Assembly: GCA_016715965.1 (NCBI GenBank)
Contig: JADJXG010000001.1
Coordinates: 248,001 to 312,000, forward strand
Direction: 5' to 3'
DNA from: Saprospiraceae bacterium
GTDB lineage: Bacteria; Bacteroidota; Bacteroidia; Chitinophagales; Saprospiraceae
DNA: 64,000 bases
Position numbers and translations under genes: made by a program. Under the pieces are notes generated by a model, which was not told the origin of the DNA, did not search any database, and saw only the letters and a list, made by a program, of their open reading frames with translations. Shown piece after piece: positions 63,288 to 64,000 of the stretch. The stretch's first letter is position 1. Every line of letters starts with the position of its first letter.

Positions 63288-63749
63288 ATGAAAAATCTTT
63301 TTCTCCTGTTGATTGCCCTTATGGGTAATGTTGCACTTTCTGCCCAGAATTCAGCCCCAGCTACCACCCCTCAAAAATCCAGTGGCGGGCCAAAAATGGT
63401 CTTCGAAAACACTTCCGTAGATTACGGAGAGATTAAAAAAGGATCTGAGCCTGTTCGTAAAGTGAGTTTTACCAACAAGGGCACCGAGCCTTTGATCATT
63501 AAAAATGCCAGAGGATCCTGTGGATGTACCGTACCTACTTGGCCGAAAGAACCTGTAATGCCAGGTGAAGCCGGTGTGATTGAAATTCGCTACGACACCC
63601 AACGCCCGGGACCCATCAATAAAACGGTGAAGATCCAGACCAATGAAGGTGATGAGGAATTGACCTTGTACCTTAAAGGCAACGTATCTTCAGACGACGA
63701 GGAGACTGTTCCAAAGAATGGAGGTAATATCCTCAATCCAAAAGGATAA
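63288..63749 (+). CDS. Secreted DUF1573 protein
   Basis: A 153-residue protein with a signal peptide (MKNLFLLLIALMGNVALSAQ), a short Ser/Pro linker and one DUF1573 domain: VDYGEIKKGSEPVRKVSFTNKG, NARGSCGCTVPTWPKEPVMPGE and IEIRYDTQRPGPINKTVKI. The CGC motif after the first strands is typical. The role of this immunoglobulin-like domain in the Bacteroidota periplasm is unknown. It is monocistronic, with its own promoter-like box and a strong terminator. Confidence 0.88.
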   Translation: MKNLFLLLIALMGNVALSAQNSAPATTPQKSSGGPKMVFENTSVDYGEIKKGSEPVRKVSFTNKGTEPLIIKNARGSCGCTVPTWPKEPVMPGEAGVIEIRYDTQRPGPINKTVKIQTNEGDEELTLYLKGNVSSDDEETVPKNGGNILNPKG

Positions 63750-63779
63750 CAAGAGTTTTTAGTTAATAAAGGGATTATG

Positions 63780-63813
63780 AAAGCCCATCCGCATGACAAT
63801 GTGGATGGGCTTT
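63780..63813. terminator. Rho-independent terminator, probably bidirectional
   Basis: A 14-pair stem with one G-T pair (AAAGCCCATCCGCA with TGTGGATGGGCTTT), a six-base loop and a T-run on the plus strand, 30 bases past the DUF1573 stop. It sits between convergent genes and may serve the minus-strand gene as well. Confidence 0.9.
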
Positions 63814-63819
63814 TTGTTA

Positions 63820-64000
63820 TTAATTTTGGCTAATTTCTCTTTTTGTCATCTGACACCATCGTGGACAAGGACCCACCATAGAATTTGTATCAGATGAATA
63901 GACCAATTGATATATATGTTTTGAATCCTCTTTAAATTCATTGTCGGTCAACTCCAAACCGATAAACATGCCAATTTTATTGTTTTTATGATCAATACCT
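63820..64000 (-). CDS. C-terminal end of a further gene, cut by the window edge
   Basis: On the minus strand a frame is open from the right window edge to a TAA at 63820-63822, giving 60 codons of normal-looking protein (GIDHKNNKIGMFIGLELTDN ... GPCPRWCQMTKREISQN). The segment PCPRWC could be a zinc knuckle or a disulfide pair. I do not recognise a family from this fragment. The convergent terminator just beyond its stop supports a real gene end. Confidence 0.5.
   Translation of the reverse strand, partial: GIDHKNNKIGMFIGLELTDNEFKEDSKHIYQLVYSSDTNSMVGPCPRWCQMTKREISQN

Overview
The window looks like a chromosomal segment of a Bacteroidota bacterium, most likely from the Saprospiria/Saprospiraceae. 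Four lines of evidence support this. Several secreted proteins end in type IX secretion (T9SS) C-terminal sorting domains. T9SS-associated genes are present (a PorP/SprF-type protein, a PD40-OmpA protein of PorE type, and a DUF5103-type plug protein). The dcw cluster has the Bacteroidota order without murF or ddl. Promoter-like TAnnTTTG boxes occur, and the DNA is AT-rich with A/T-heavy spacers. Nothing in the window looks like a phage, an insertion sequence, a CRISPR array, or an rRNA or tRNA gene.

Layout. 1-3.6 kb: a truncated reading frame at the left edge, small hypothetical and membrane proteins, then a minus-strand trio (zinc-ribbon protein, membrane protein, DUF3828-type secreted protein). 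3.7-10.7 kb: a secreted serine hydrolase with a sorting domain, a mevalonate-pathway pair (class II HMG-CoA reductase and type 2 IPP isomerase), an LptA/OstA-like envelope protein and an MFS transporter. 10.8-21.2 kb: a large-secreted-protein region. It holds an M12B-like metalloprotease split from its sorting domain by one in-frame stop codon, a tandem pair of paralogous small envelope proteins, and a 1691-residue HYR / C-type lectin / GEVED protein. 21.5-26.4 kb: glycosyltransferase, LpxH-like hydrolase, a second glycosyltransferase, a CoA-binding protein, an outer-membrane barrel and an AIM24-family protein. 27-32.3 kb: a TonB-dependent receptor, FecR anti-sigma factor and ECF sigma factor operon, with a divergent lipoprotein made of six copies of a short repeat. 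32.5-40.1 kb: serine dehydratase, thioredoxin, acetyl-CoA synthetase, T9SS plug protein, a haloperoxidase-like lipoprotein that has lost catalytic residues, and a DUF1573 lipoprotein. 40.2-43.3 kb: the PorE/PorP-type pair. 44.2-59.6 kb: the complete minus-strand division and cell-wall cluster mraZ-rsmH-ftsL-ftsI-murE-mraY-murD-ftsW-murG-murC-ftsQ-ftsA-ftsZ. 60-64 kb: a polyprenol-phosphate mannosyltransferase-like protein, a fused 2-oxoacid dehydrogenase E1 alpha/beta, a secreted DUF1573 protein and the end of one more gene.

The genes mainly serve the cell envelope. The dcw cluster makes peptidoglycan precursors and the divisome. The mevalonate pair feeds isoprenoid and undecaprenyl carriers. 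The LpxH-, LptA- and glycosyltransferase-like proteins point to lipid A/LPS assembly and transport. The T9SS-type parts would export the hydrolase and the HYR-lectin protein. The ECF/FecR/TBDR set is a surface-signalling circuit.

The most interesting items are: the repeat lipoprotein facing the ECF operon; the haloperoxidase-like protein lacking the PSGH histidine and the SRxxxGxH arginine; the lone stop codon inside the metalloprotease; a predicted MraZ operator overlapping the mraZ promoter; a long hairpin between murE and mraY; and an altered FtsZ C-terminal peptide. No wholly new multi-gene system could be demonstrated from the sequence alone.
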